Source: Gammaproteobacteria bacterium (GTDB lineage: Bacteria > Pseudomonadota > Gammaproteobacteria > Steroidobacterales > Steroidobacteraceae). Taken from it: DNA of 64,000 bases. The stretch's first letter is position 1; each line of letters starts with the position of its first letter. Location of the stretch: contig CANGBB010000006.1 in NCBI GenBank assembly GCA_947452065.1, positions 1 to 64,000 on the forward strand, given 5' to 3'. The notes below the pieces were generated by a model. It was not told the origin of the DNA, ran no database searches, and saw only the letters and a list, made by a program, of their open reading frames with translations. The translations under genes and the position numbers were made by a program. This document shows positions 18,454 to 27,350 of the stretch, piece by piece.

Positions 18454-19002
18454 ATGAAACGCATGGCTTGTTGGATGGTGCTGGCGCTGCTGACGGGTTG
18501 CGCCACACGCATGGAGACTCATGTCGATCACGACGTGGCCCAGGTATTCACCGCCTATCACACCTATGCTTGGCTGGGAGATGACCCCCAACTGAACGCC
18601 GGCCGGTCTGATTACCGCGTCAGTCCGCTCAATCGCCGTCGGGTCATCGATGCAATCGAAGCGCAGCTGGCCTCAAAGGGATTCGTGAAGGCACCGGATC
18701 GTGCCAGTGCCGACTTTGTTGTGGCCTACACCATCGGCGCCCGCGACAAGCTGGAGGTCACTACTTTTCCCCCGCCATATAACGGTGGTTGGGGATGGGG
18801 CCGTCGCTATTTCGGTCCCGAGGTCGATGCTCAGAGCTACGTGGAAGGGACGCTGGCAATCGACATCTTCGACCGGCGCAGTCACCGGCCGGTCTGGCAT
18901 GGATGGGCCCGCAAGCGGGTTACGGAAGATGATCGTGAGCACGCGGCCGAACAGATTGATGCAGCCGTGAAGATGATGCTGAGCAGCTTTCCGCCTCGTT
19001 AA
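18454..19002 (+). CDS. DUF4136 lipoprotein
   Basis: A 182-residue lipoprotein. The signal peptide ends in the lipobox LLTGC with acylated Cys16. The mature protein has the DUF4136 pattern: an F-x-x-Y-x-T-Y-x-W start (VFTAYHTYAWLG), N-R-x-x-V-I-D-A-I-x-x-x-L-x-x-K-G-F, A-D-F-V-V-A-Y, a variable loop rich in G/W (GGWGWGRRYFG), then G-T-L-x-I-D-I-F-D and V-W-H-G-W-A. Its function is unknown; the family sits on the inner or outer membrane facing the periplasm. Asp is absent at the +2 position, which favours sorting to the outer membrane. GAGG seven bases before the ATG is a good ribosome-binding site. Confidence 0.85.
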   Translation: MKRMACWMVLALLTGCATRMETHVDHDVAQVFTAYHTYAWLGDDPQLNAGRSDYRVSPLNRRRVIDAIEAQLASKGFVKAPDRASADFVVAYTIGARDKLEVTTFPPPYNGGWGWGRRYFGPEVDAQSYVEGTLAIDIFDRRSHRPVWHGWARKRVTEDDREHAAEQIDAAVKMMLSSFPPR

Positions 19003-19020
19003 TGCGTATGTATCGAGCCT

Positions 19021-19038
19021 GCCGGTCTTAAGGCCGGC
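19021..19038 (+). terminator. Hairpin after the DUF4136 gene
   Basis: GCCGGTC / GGCCGGC form a 7-bp stem (one G-U) around a TTAA loop, 18 bases after the stop codon and between convergent genes. No U-tract follows, so its activity as an intrinsic terminator is uncertain. Confidence 0.35.
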
Positions 19039-19079
19039 AGGCGCCATTCGCTGCGCTCCGTCATGAGACGGAGGATTCT

Positions 19080-20408
19080 TCAATTCAGCGGTGTTTTTCC
19101 GGTGTATTGCAGGATGTAGAGGCCGCCGGTGAGTCGATCATTGGCGTAGATCAGGCCATCCTTCCCGACGATCAGATCGTTCATCTGCATGACGCCGCCC
19201 TTGTTGCCAGCGATCTTGGGGGCAAAGTAGGCAATTTCCTTCGGCGCGAGCGGGTCCTTGATCGAATAGATGCGCAGTCCGCCACCGAACTGGGCGGTGA
19301 CCACAGTGTTCTGCAGCATGCGCGAGACGGCCGGCATGTTATTCAGGTTGATGTTGTGGGCGCCGAAGCGACCGCCCTGCTTGCAAAGCGTGTCGAAGTT
19401 AGCCGGGCGTGGCAGCGTGGACAGAGGGTAGGGGTGAGTCTCGTCCTTGATGTCGACCACCGTGATCCGTTGCGGCCAGTCAGCGCACTCATCCTTGGTT
19501 GATTCCTGCGAAACCACCAGCAGGCCGCGGCTGAGGATCGGCAGGGCGGTATGCAGGAAGCCCTCGTTGAGGGACTGCCACGACACGCGTGAGATCTCGC
19601 GGGGCTTCGTCTTGTCAGAGATATCGAACACGATGAAGCCGCCGTCGATCCAGCCCGCATACGCCCGGTCGGGACGCTCGGATGGGACCAGCAGGGTGTG
19701 CAGGCGGAAGCCGTTGTCGAAACGTTTGACGCGGGCGGGTGCCGGGCTCTCATCGCCGACGCGCGTGCCGGGCAGCCACCAGCGGGAAACTTCACGCGGT
19801 GCCTTCGGATCCTGCAGGTCGACGATCATCATCATCTGGTCATCAAGTGGGTTCTTCGGCACGAAGTCCTTCGCGCCGGTAGCCAGATAGGCATAGCGAC
19901 CGTCCGAGAAGGTCAGATAGTGGGTGCCGCGGGAGTTCGGTCCGGTCAGATCCATGTACGCCAGCAGCTTGGGGTTAGCCGCATCACTGACGTCATAGGT
20001 GGTGATGCCTCCGTGGGGCTGGCCGACGGTGAGAGTCTGCCGCGCTACGACCAGAACATCGCCGCTGAGACCCAGTGAGTTGCAGCGAACAAATTCGGCT
20101 TCCACCTGAATCTGCTTGAGCACCACCGGCTTGGAGGGTGTGGTCACGTCAATGACGCTGAAGCACTGCGGGCCGGACTCATGCGCCAGGAATAGCACCT
20201 TCCGCTGGCCATATTCCTTGAGTGCCAGGCCTTCACCGCCCTTACCTGCGCCGTTCAGATCCGTGTGACCGACGACGCGGATATTGAGCGTGTCCGGCAC
20301 AGTGCTGGCGGACTGGGCGGCCTGTGAGCTGAGTGGCAGACCTGACATTGCGATGCCAAGAGTGAGTACGGTGGCGTGAACAGAACGCCGGAAAAGTGCC
20401 TTGGGCAT
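19080..20408 (-). CDS. Exported LVIVD-repeat beta-propeller protein
   Basis: 442 residues with a signal peptide (residues 1-30, ending SSQAAQS). The body repeats the LVIVD-type pattern, e.g. CFSVIDVTTPSKPVVLKQ, GGITTYDVSDAANPKLLAY, MMMIVDLQDPKAPREVS, GFIVFDISDKTKPREIS, RITVVDIKDETHPYPLS and GLRIYSIKDPLAPKEIA. This is about one blade every 50-60 residues and makes a propeller-like periplasmic or surface protein. Function unknown; such proteins may scaffold or bind ligands. I start at ATG 20408, with AAGGAG eight bases upstream; the frame is open far upstream, but that overlaps mgtA and is not coding. A 12-bp palindrome lies 50 bases upstream. Confidence 0.8.
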   Translation of the reverse strand: MPKALFRRSVHATVLTLGIAMSGLPLSSQAAQSASTVPDTLNIRVVGHTDLNGAGKGGEGLALKEYGQRKVLFLAHESGPQCFSVIDVTTPSKPVVLKQIQVEAEFVRCNSLGLSGDVLVVARQTLTVGQPHGGITTYDVSDAANPKLLAYMDLTGPNSRGTHYLTFSDGRYAYLATGAKDFVPKNPLDDQMMMIVDLQDPKAPREVSRWWLPGTRVGDESPAPARVKRFDNGFRLHTLLVPSERPDRAYAGWIDGGFIVFDISDKTKPREISRVSWQSLNEGFLHTALPILSRGLLVVSQESTKDECADWPQRITVVDIKDETHPYPLSTLPRPANFDTLCKQGGRFGAHNINLNNMPAVSRMLQNTVVTAQFGGGLRIYSIKDPLAPKEIAYFAPKIAGNKGGVMQMNDLIVGKDGLIYANDRLTGGLYILQYTGKTPLN

Positions 20409-20457
20409 CGTTGTGCTCCTTGTGAGGCGGCTGGTTGTGGTGGAGCTAGTGTAAACG

Positions 20458-20469
20458 CAGAGCGCTCTG
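20458..20469. promoter_or_regulatory. 12-bp palindrome CAGAGCGCTCTG, possible operator
   Basis: A perfect inverted repeat in the 80-base gap between mgtA and the LVIVD gene (both read leftwards). It shares the form CAnAGCGCTnTG with the palindrome at 27351. The stem would leave no proper loop, so a protein-binding site is more likely than a terminator. Confidence 0.3.
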
Positions 20470-20488
20470 AATATATACGTCGAGCGAA

Positions 20489-23107
20489 CTACAGCCCCCA
20501 GCGTTGTGCAAACCGACGCTTTGCCATATGCGTGAATACTGCGTAGGCGGAAAGGGTCAGCAGCAACAGGGGCCAGTATGTGGGCGGCAGTGGCGCCAAG
20601 CCCAGTGCCGGGCCAAGCCATGAATAGGGCAGCAGGATGCCAACGATGCAGATCAATGCCGTGGTCGTCATCAGTGCAGCGCTGGCGCGGCTCTGGACAA
20701 AGGGTACCTTCGCCGTGCGGATGATGTGGATGATCAGCGTCTGGGTCAGGAGCGATTCCACGAACCAGCCGGTCTGGAACAGCGCTGGGTGGTGCCACGC
20801 ATCGAAAACGAACAGCATCATGGCAAAGGTGGTGTAGTCAAACAGCGAGCTGACAGGCCCGATGACCAGCATAAATCGGGCGATCTGGTCGATATCCCAG
20901 CGCCGCGGCGTCGCAAGCAGTTCGGCATCCACGTTATCGGTCGGAATCGCTGTCTGGGAAAAATCATAGAGCAGGTTGTTGGTCAGTATCTGAATCGGTG
21001 CCATAGGCAGAAACGGCAGGAACAGGCTGGCGCCCAGCACACTGAGCATGTTGCCGAAATTGGAGCTCGCGCCCATCTTGATGTATTTAACGATGTTGGC
21101 GAAAACGCGACGGCCTTCGATCACGCCCTCCTGCAGTACCAGCAGGTTCTTTTCGAGCAGGATGATGTCTGCGGACTCGCGCGCGATGTCCACAGCAGTA
21201 TCGACGGAAATGCCCACGTCGGCGGCCTTGAGGGCCGGGCTGTCGTTGATGCCATCGCCCAAAAACCCGACAACGTGGCCGCGTCGGTGCAGTGCCTGAA
21301 CGATGCGTTGTTTTTGCGTCGGCGTGAGTTTGGCAAAGACCGTGGTGCGCTCCGCCGCGGCGGTCAGTGCGTCGTCGTCGAGCTCGGCAATGGCACTGCC
21401 GAGCAGTATTTCGCCGGCGTCGAGCTGCACCTCGTTGCAGATCTTGCGAGTGATGATGGCATTGTCACCAGTCAGAATCTTCACCTGCACGCCGCGGGCG
21501 GCCAACGCGGCCAGCGCAGCGCGCGCTGTGTCCTTGGGCGGATCTAGGAAGGCAATGTAACCGAGCAGCGTGAGGCCGGATTCGTCACGCACCGAATAGG
21601 TGGGTTGCGGTGGGTCGAATTCGCGATAGGCCACCGCGACCACGCGGAAGCCGTCGGCATTGAGCGCAGCAGTCTGCGCAAGAGCGCTCTGAAAATGCGT
21701 CTCATCCAGAGCACCGCTTTGGCCGTTAAAGGCGTAGCGGCTGCAAACTGCGAACACCTCTTCAATGGCTCCCTTGCAGATCAGCAGATGTCGGTCATCG
21801 GCCCGGGAAACGACCACGGACATGCGGCGGCGGCTGAAATCAAAGGGAACTTCATCGATCTTGCGGTAGTCGCTGCCAGCGCCAAATAACTGATGAAGTT
21901 CGACGTGTTCCAAAACCGCGCGATCGAGCAAGTTGTGGAGGCCGGATTGGAAATGGCTGTTGAGGAAGGCGTAGTGCAGGACTTCCTCTGACTCCTCGCC
22001 GCGCAGATTCAGGTGGCGTTTCAGAATGATCCGGTCTTGGGTCAGCGTGCCAGTTTTGTCTGTACACAGTACATCCATGGCGCCGAAGTTCTGGATGGCG
22101 TTCAGGCGTTTGACGATCACTTTAGCGCGGGACATGGCCACGGCACCCTTGGCGAGATTCACCGTGACGATCATTGGCAGCATCTCGGGCGTGAGGCCTA
22201 CGGCGACTGCGAGCGCAAACAGCAGGGCTTCCAGCCAGTTGTGCTTGGTCAGCCCGTTGATCAGGAATACCGCCGGCACCATGACGACCATGAATCGGAC
22301 CATCAGCAACGTGAAGCGATTGATGCCGCGGTCGAAAGCGGTGGGGGGATTTTCTCCTGTCAGTTGATGGGCCAGCTGCCCAAAGAGTGTTTTGGCTCCG
22401 GTGCGCAGAATCACTCCGGTGCCGTATCCGGACACGACATTGCTGCCCATGAAGCAGAGGTTGCTGGCGTCGAGAATATCGACCGGATCATCCAAGTCCG
22501 GCTGCGAATGGCGCTCCAGCGGCATGGACTCGCCGGTGAGCGCGGACTGGTTGATGAACAGGTCTTTGGCTTCGAGCAGGCGCAGATCAGCCGGAATCAT
22601 GTCACCGGCCGAGAGTCGGACAATATCTCCCGCTACCAGTTGTTCGGCTGGAAGCTCGGTGAATTCATGGGTTGGTACGCTGCCCCGGCGCTTGACGCTG
22701 CAGGTGGTGTGGACCATGGCCCGCAGGCGTTTCGCAGCCTGATTCGACCGATGCTCCTGGACGAAGGCGGTGATGACCGCCACAACCACCATCGTAGCGA
22801 TGATGCATGCGGCGCGGGCATCACCCAGAAACCAAGACGACAGGGCGAGCACCAGCAGCAGCCCGTTGAGCGGATTTCGTGCTCGTGCCCAGAGTTCATG
22901 CAACACCGTTTCCGTCTGCTCGCTGGAGATGCGGTTCGCTCCGTCGCGTACCCGTCTTCGTTCCGCTTCCTGATCCTCCAGTCCCAGCGGCGAGGCTCCA
23001 AGGTGTGCAAACAGTGCCGCCTCATTCAGTCGACGCAGTTCGTGGAGCAGGGTGTCGGACTGGGCGCGTTCAGCGCGATGGCTGGTTGCTGTGGTCTCAA
23101 TGTGCAT
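20489..23107 (-). CDS. mgtA: P-type Mg2+-importing ATPase, MgtA/MgtB type
   Basis: An inner-membrane P3B ATPase of 872 residues that imports Mg2+ at low external supply. It has the actuator motif ALTGES, the phosphorylation motif DKTGTLT with Asp350, the nucleotide-binding stretch ICKGAIEEVF and the hinge GDGINDSPALKAADVGISVD. About ten membrane segments include the cation-site helix AVGLTPEMLPMIV and C-terminal TM5-10 (ASSNFGNM, NNLLYDFSQTAIP). I start at ATG 23107, which overlaps the ftsH stop by 11 bases; an upstream open stretch is inside ftsH. Being behind ftsH, it lacks the long regulatory leader of enteric mgtA. The pairing with a membrane protease is notable. Confidence 0.93.
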   Translation of the reverse strand: MHIETTATSHRAERAQSDTLLHELRRLNEAALFAHLGASPLGLEDQEAERRRVRDGANRISSEQTETVLHELWARARNPLNGLLLVLALSSWFLGDARAACIIATMVVVAVITAFVQEHRSNQAAKRLRAMVHTTCSVKRRGSVPTHEFTELPAEQLVAGDIVRLSAGDMIPADLRLLEAKDLFINQSALTGESMPLERHSQPDLDDPVDILDASNLCFMGSNVVSGYGTGVILRTGAKTLFGQLAHQLTGENPPTAFDRGINRFTLLMVRFMVVMVPAVFLINGLTKHNWLEALLFALAVAVGLTPEMLPMIVTVNLAKGAVAMSRAKVIVKRLNAIQNFGAMDVLCTDKTGTLTQDRIILKRHLNLRGEESEEVLHYAFLNSHFQSGLHNLLDRAVLEHVELHQLFGAGSDYRKIDEVPFDFSRRRMSVVVSRADDRHLLICKGAIEEVFAVCSRYAFNGQSGALDETHFQSALAQTAALNADGFRVVAVAYREFDPPQPTYSVRDESGLTLLGYIAFLDPPKDTARAALAALAARGVQVKILTGDNAIITRKICNEVQLDAGEILLGSAIAELDDDALTAAAERTTVFAKLTPTQKQRIVQALHRRGHVVGFLGDGINDSPALKAADVGISVDTAVDIARESADIILLEKNLLVLQEGVIEGRRVFANIVKYIKMGASSNFGNMLSVLGASLFLPFLPMAPIQILTNNLLYDFSQTAIPTDNVDAELLATPRRWDIDQIARFMLVIGPVSSLFDYTTFAMMLFVFDAWHHPALFQTGWFVESLLTQTLIIHIIRTAKVPFVQSRASAALMTTTALICIVGILLPYSWLGPALGLAPLPPTYWPLLLLTLSAYAVFTHMAKRRFAQRWGL

Positions 23108-24962
23108 TCGCGACCGTCTCGGCGCGCACGGCCAGCAGTTCGGTTCGATCGAGGGTTTCTTTTTGCAGCAACAGCTGCGCGAGGCGGTCAAGTGTGGTGC
23201 GTTGTGCTGTGAGCGTCACTCGTACACGCTGCTCTGCATCAGTCAGCAGGCGGCGTACTTCCTCGTCAATGATCTGCGCAGTGTGTTCGCTGTATTCAGA
23301 GCGTAGTGAATTTACTGCGTCCGGTGTCACGAGGGGCGAGCGCACATTCTGAAGTGTTGCCGGGCCGAGTGTGCGACTCATGCCGTACTCAGTGACCATA
23401 TGACGTGCCAGATCGGTCGCTCGCTGTAGATCGTTCTGCGCTCCGGTCGATACCTCACCGAAGGCCAGTGACTCCGCGACACGGCCAGCGAGCAGTACGT
23501 CCAGCCGGTCCAAAAGTTCGCTCTGTTTCAGTAAATATCGATCTTCGGTGGGCAACTGCTGAGTGAAGCCCAGTGCACCAATGCCCCGCGGAATGATAGA
23601 AACTCTGGTGACTTTGTCGGCCGTGGGGCGATCCTCGGCGATCAAGGCATGTCCCGCCTCATGGTGCGCCACGGTGGCTTTTTCCTGCGGCCGCATGATG
23701 CGATGTCTCATTTCAAGGCCTGCGACTACGCGATCAATCGCTTCCTCAAAATCATCCATTTGCACGGACTTCTTGTTAAGACGTGCCGCGAGCAACGCGG
23801 CTTCGTTGACGATGTTGGCCAGATCGGCACCAGCGAACCCTGGGGTCCGCGCGGCGACCTGGGCCAGATCTACGTCGGGGCTGAGAGTCAGACGCTTGGC
23901 ATGAACCAGCAGGATCTGCTCGCGCCCCTTGAGGTCCGGCCTGTCGATGGCGACATGGCGGTCGAAGCGACCCGGCCGCAGCAGGGCCGGATCCAGGATT
24001 TCTGGGCGGTTGGTGGCGGCCATGATGATGACGCCGCTGCGCGTATCGAAGCCATCCATCTGTACCAGCAACTGGTTCAGTGTCTGTTCGCGCTCTTCAT
24101 TACCGGCAACGCCGATGACGCCGCGGGCTTTTCCAAGCGCATCCAATTCATCAATGAATATGATGCAGGGTGCCAGCTTCTCTGCCTGCTGGAATAGATC
24201 CCTCACGCGAGCCGCGCCGACGCCGACGAACATCTCGACGAATTCCGAGCCGCTCAATGAGAGGAAAGAGACCCGCGCTTCGCCGGCCACCGCCCGGGCC
24301 AGCAGTGTTTTGCCGGTGCCTGGTGCACCGACGATCAGGATGCCCTTCGGAATGCGACCGCCGAGGCGCCGGTAGCGCTCCGGATGCTTCAGGAAGTCGA
24401 CCACCTCCATCAGCTCTAACTTGGCCTCGTCGATGCCGGCCACATCAGCAAAGGTCACGTCGAGGTTCTTCTGCACGTAGATCTTGGCTTTGCTCTTACC
24501 AATATCCATCATGGATCCGATCTGTCCGCTACCCATGCGGCGCATCAGCAGAGTCCAGATCACGAAGAAGAGCAGCGCCGGTGCGATCCAAGAAAGTACG
24601 GTTGAGAGCAGGCGGTTTTCGATACGACCAGAAAACTTCACCTGTGCGGCGCGCAAGTCCGTGACCAGGCTCTCGTCTGGCACGCGGGCCACCACAAAGG
24701 TGTGATTATTGAGTTGCTCGGCAGACTGAGTTCGTCCCAGAAAGTCGGTCATCGGGCGGCCGAGGGCATTGAGATCAGCGGTGCCCGTGAGTCGGTCCTC
24801 GCTGATGCTCACTTCGCTGATCTTGCCGCTGTGAAGGAGGGTCTGAAAGTCACTGTACTGGAGCAGTTGAGCGCGCTGCATGCTGAACAATGACTGAATT
24901 GCCAGCAGAAGCATTGCGGCGCCAACGAAATACCACATGGAGAATTGTTGCTTGTCATCCAT
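23097..24962 (-). CDS. ftsH: FtsH-type membrane AAA+ zinc metalloprotease
   Basis: A 621-residue membrane protease. Two N-terminal membrane helices (about 9-27 and 121-140) flank a periplasmic domain. The AAA module follows with Walker A GAPGTGKT near residue 215, Walker [12 protein letters not shown], the pore [15 protein letters not shown] and the second-region arginine in RPGRFDR. The M41 protease domain has HEAGH (His434/His438) and the third zinc ligand in STGAQNDLQ. The housekeeping ftsH normally sits with rlmE and folP; this copy is instead joined to mgtA, so it may be an accessory paralogue that controls the quality or level of a membrane transporter. That link is inferred from an 11-base gene overlap. 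Confidence 0.93.
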   Translation of the reverse strand: MDDKQQFSMWYFVGAAMLLLAIQSLFSMQRAQLLQYSDFQTLLHSGKISEVSISEDRLTGTADLNALGRPMTDFLGRTQSAEQLNNHTFVVARVPDESLVTDLRAAQVKFSGRIENRLLSTVLSWIAPALLFFVIWTLLMRRMGSGQIGSMMDIGKSKAKIYVQKNLDVTFADVAGIDEAKLELMEVVDFLKHPERYRRLGGRIPKGILIVGAPGTGKTLLARAVAGEARVSFLSLSGSEFVEMFVGVGAARVRDLFQQAEKLAPCIIFIDELDALGKARGVIGVAGNEEREQTLNQLLVQMDGFDTRSGVIIMAATNRPEILDPALLRPGRFDRHVAIDRPDLKGREQILLVHAKRLTLSPDVDLAQVAARTPGFAGADLANIVNEAALLAARLNKKSVQMDDFEEAIDRVVAGLEMRHRIMRPQEKATVAHHEAGHALIAEDRPTADKVTRVSIIPRGIGALGFTQQLPTEDRYLLKQSELLDRLDVLLAGRVAESLAFGEVSTGAQNDLQRATDLARHMVTEYGMSRTLGPATLQNVRSPLVTPDAVNSLRSEYSEHTAQIIDEEVRRLLTDAEQRVRVTLTAQRTTLDRLAQLLLQKETLDRTELLAVRAETVANAH

Positions 24963-25168
24963 GTGCAGGTCACCTGGGTGTCAATAGGGGCTGTCGGCTG
25001 TTGAGTTCCAATATCAGTGCCCCCTGATGGTACGCGAGGCAGATGCCTGAGCATGATGCGGAAAAACCCGTAGTTTCAGCGCACTGATGCGTAGTTCTGC
25101 CTATGGGTGGCTACATCGCGTGTTGCTACGCTTCGGCTCAAGACTGCAATGACGATGGAGTCCAGCGC

Positions 25169-25519
25169 ATGAATCCGCTCAGTCCCACGGTTGAACAGTG
25201 GTACCGGCATCTCGACAAGGGTGAGATGTTCCGGGTCGTTGCGACCGACTCTGACGAGGGGTGGGTCGAGATCCAGAACTTCAGTGGCGAGATCGAGCAG
25301 TTGGAAGAGGATGAGTGGCGCGCGCTCAAAGTCGAGCCCTGCGAAGCCCCGGAGGATTGGAGTGGGCCTTTCGATGATCTGGAGACCGACGATCTGGGTG
25401 ATACAGAGCGGGACCGTGCAGCCCGCGACTGGCGTGCGCCCCTGAATGGTGCCAATTCAGCGCCTGAGGCCTGGGATGATCTGGTCTCCCAGTCGCGTGG
25501 CAACGGCTGGGATGAATGA
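25169..25519 (+). CDS. Small acidic conserved protein (DUF6763-like)
   Basis: A 116-residue, strongly acidic cytosolic protein. It begins NPLSPTVEQWYRHLDKGEMFRVVA, continues with a short beta region (GWVEIQNFSGEIEQLEEDEW), and ends in acidic turns with EDWSGPFDDLETDDLG and DWRAPL. This matches a small gammaproteobacterial family of unknown function that I believe is DUF6763; the family name is from memory. I start at ATG 25169 with TGGAG eight bases upstream; the frame is open to 25103 but without a better site. A 33-residue membrane protein overlaps its last eight bases. The fold may be SH3-like, but that is a guess. Confidence 0.65.
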   Translation: MNPLSPTVEQWYRHLDKGEMFRVVATDSDEGWVEIQNFSGEIEQLEEDEWRALKVEPCEAPEDWSGPFDDLETDDLGDTERDRAARDWRAPLNGANSAPEAWDDLVSQSRGNGWDE

Positions 25520-25613
25520 TCGCGTGAGGCTGCATACCCGTCACGTACTGATCGTGCTCCTGCTCGCGGTGATTCTGCTTGTGATCGGGAAAGTATCGGC
25601 CGGCTGGTTCTAG
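25512..25613 (+). CDS. Small single-pass membrane protein, 33 residues
   Basis: ATG at 25512 lies inside the last codons of the preceding acidic protein (overlap ATGAATGA) and opens a 33-residue frame ending TAG 25611-25613. The sequence has a basic N-terminus (NDRVRLHTRH), one strongly hydrophobic helix (VLIVLLLAVILLVIG) and a short tail KVSAGWF. Basic residues before the helix predict a cytoplasmic N-terminus. Overlap with the upstream stop suggests translational coupling. It could be chance, but the regular topology and the tight overlap argue for a real small protein; homologues would settle it. Confidence 0.45.
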   Translation: MNDRVRLHTRHVLIVLLLAVILLVIGKVSAGWF

Positions 25614-25654
25614 GCCGATTGATAACGCGGCGCGAGTTCTCCCTGATCATCCGG

Positions 25655-25660
25655 TAGACT
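25655..25660 (+). promoter_or_regulatory. Putative -10 element TAGACT upstream of the SnoaL-like gene
   Basis: TAGACT preceded by CCGG, 31 bases before the ATG, in the 78-base gap after the small membrane protein. Same form as the element at 7171. Confidence 0.3.
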
Positions 25661-25691
25661 GACGCTCCTGGATGCCAACAGGAGTCGACTC

Positions 25692-26738
25692 ATGCTTCCG
25701 ATCGTGATGCAGATGCGAAGTAGCCTGGTGCTTGCGCTCATCAGTGTCTTTGTTGCGGGCGGCGCATCCGCAGCGAACGCTGTCACCGAGCAGGCTCGTA
25801 ACAAGACCGTCGTGACGCGCTATCTCAACTCCCTTGATGGTTCGGATGGCCCCGCCGTGGCCCGACAGGTGCTGTCACCCGGTTATCGTCTGCTCCGTGC
25901 CGAATTTTCCAATCTGGCAATCAATGCCAAGGGTTCTCAGTTCGAGAAGACCTCGCAGCCGCTCGCGCAGGCATTGGCCGATCGCAGTACTTCCATCGTA
26001 CGGATGATCGCCGAGGGCGATCGGGTGGCTGTGCAATACCGGATTCGTGGCCGGCACAAAGCGAACTTGTACGGCATTGCGGCCACGGGCAAAGAGATCA
26101 ACATCGATGCAGGCGCAATTTTCAAACTGGCTGATGGGCGAATCACCGAAGGCTGGTTCATGGCCGACGAAGCCGGGCTCTTGCTTCAGCTGGGTGTGAC
26201 TCTGCCAGCGCGCAGCGATGGTCTGCGGCCCTCAGCTCCAGCCGGCGACGCGCGTCCTGGCGATGAGGTGCTGGGTGGACTGCTGGCTCGTCCGGTGGAC
26301 TCGCCGGCCTATCGCAATACGCTCCGTGTGGCCGCTTACAAGTCCGGTCATCCACCGGCTGGGATCCTGCCTGCGAGCGGGTCGCCGTTCGCAAAAATCT
26401 CGCGGCATGGCTTCACCCATCTGGCTGCTTCCGGTACTCAGCTGGGGCAGGGTGACAAGGCGACGCCACAGGCTTTCCCCGCACGCGTCGACAAGATTGA
26501 GAGCCTGATCGCTGAAGGCAATCTCGTTGCCATTCAATTTCAGGTGACCGGCACTAACACCAAAACTCTCTATGGGCTTCCGCCCTCAAATACTCAGGTC
26601 GCTGTGTACGAGTTCGCCATCATGACTTTTGAAGGCGATGCCTGGACCGATGCTTGGTTCCTAGGTGACGATCTGGGCATGCTGCAGCAGCTGGGCGGTC
26701 CGCCCGACTTCTGGTTTATCAGCAAGACAACGCCGTAG
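25692..26738 (+). CDS. Exported protein with two SnoaL/NTF2-like domains
   Basis: 348 residues with a signal peptide (cleavage near ASAANA, residue 29). Two NTF2-like cone-fold domains follow, about 32-170 and 195-340. Both end in the same pattern: IFKLADGRITEGWFMADEAG and then FAIMTFEGDAWTDAWFLGDD, each leading to LLQLG / LQQLG. Each also has a V-A-V-Q-Y / V-A-I-Q-F strand. This indicates an internal duplication. SnoaL-like proteins include ester cyclases and hydratases, but many lack known activity; I see no catalytic assignment. AGGAG lies seven bases before ATG 25692, while Met6 and Met8 are less favoured. Probably periplasmic. Confidence 0.7.
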   Translation: MLPIVMQMRSSLVLALISVFVAGGASAANAVTEQARNKTVVTRYLNSLDGSDGPAVARQVLSPGYRLLRAEFSNLAINAKGSQFEKTSQPLAQALADRSTSIVRMIAEGDRVAVQYRIRGRHKANLYGIAATGKEINIDAGAIFKLADGRITEGWFMADEAGLLLQLGVTLPARSDGLRPSAPAGDARPGDEVLGGLLARPVDSPAYRNTLRVAAYKSGHPPAGILPASGSPFAKISRHGFTHLAASGTQLGQGDKATPQAFPARVDKIESLIAEGNLVAIQFQVTGTNTKTLYGLPPSNTQVAVYEFAIMTFEGDAWTDAWFLGDDLGMLQQLGGPPDFWFISKTTP

Positions 26739-26754
26739 AGCCCCGCTCTGGTCA

Positions 26755-26780
26755 GCAGCCCGTGCACTGCGGCGGGCTGC
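26755..26780. terminator. Hairpin between convergent SnoaL-like and CBS genes
   Basis: GCAGCCCG / CGGGCTGC form an 8-bp perfect stem with a 10-base loop, 17 bases after the upstream stop and 13 bases before the stop of the convergent gene. No U-tract on the plus strand. Confidence 0.4.
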
Positions 26781-26792
26781 GGACAAAAGGCC

Positions 26793-27248
26793 TCATTGGC
26801 GCAATGTGTTCTCGATGCGCTGTTCGTTGCGGATTGCGCCCGCCAGTGCGCTGAGACCGTCCGCCAGCGCATCAACGACGTCGTCGGTGGACAGCACGCC
26901 GACGAGTTCGCCCTGCGTGCCGATGACCGGCAGGCGACGTACGCCCACGCTGCGCATGGTGCCCAGAGCCGAATACAGCGATTCAGTGAAAGCCACGACC
27001 ACAGGCTGAGGGGTCATCACATCGGCAACCGTGAGCGTGCGTGGATCGATCCGCTTGGCCACCACCTTGATGGCGATGTCGCGATCCGTGAGTACGCCGA
27101 CGGGTCGATTTGTGCCATTCGAGGAGCCGGGCCGGACGACGATGAGGTAGCCCACGTGGCGGTTTCGCATGACTTCGGCGGCGGCCACGAGGTCGTCGTT
27201 CTCGTGCACGGTGATGACGTTCCTGCGGCAGAGCGTTGCAATGTCCAT
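26793..27248 (-). CDS. Tandem CBS-domain protein
   Basis: 151 residues made of two CBS motifs: residues 1-65 (LCRRNVITVHENDDLVAAAEVM, GVLTDRDIAIKVVA) and 70-130 (VADVMTPQPVVVAF, GVRRLPVIGTQGELVGVLSTDD). CBS pairs bind adenosine nucleotides and act as energy or ionic sensors. As a stand-alone module it may regulate a neighbouring protein or store a ligand. I start at ATG 27248, which gives the family-typical N-terminus; ATG 27260 adds four residues. It diverges from a phosphoribosyltransferase gene across a 199-base gap with a central palindrome. The partner protein is unknown. Confidence 0.85.
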   Translation of the reverse strand: MDIATLCRRNVITVHENDDLVAAAEVMRNRHVGYLIVVRPGSSNGTNRPVGVLTDRDIAIKVVAKRIDPRTLTVADVMTPQPVVVAFTESLYSALGTMRSVGVRRLPVIGTQGELVGVLSTDDVVDALADGLSALAGAIRNEQRIENTLRQ

Positions 27249-27350
27249 GGGTGCTTGCATCCTTCGTCTTAAGGGCTGTACTGCCAGTGAGTAGTGAGGG
27301 TAGGGCGGCGCGTGCCTGCTCGCATCCGTAGAGATCCCAAAAAGCCTGCC

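Noticed and set aside
19080-20798. N-terminal extension of the LVIVD gene by 130 codons
   Set aside because: It would run into mgtA, while ATG 20408 has a clean ribosome-binding site and a signal peptide.
22013-23212. Long plus-strand frame opposite mgtA
   Set aside because: It lies wholly antisense to the P-type ATPase, whose motifs are intact; the translation is low-complexity in type.
24963-25100. FNR/Anr box upstream of ftsH (TTGAG...ATATCAG)
   Set aside because: The half-sites are seven rather than four bases apart and imperfect.
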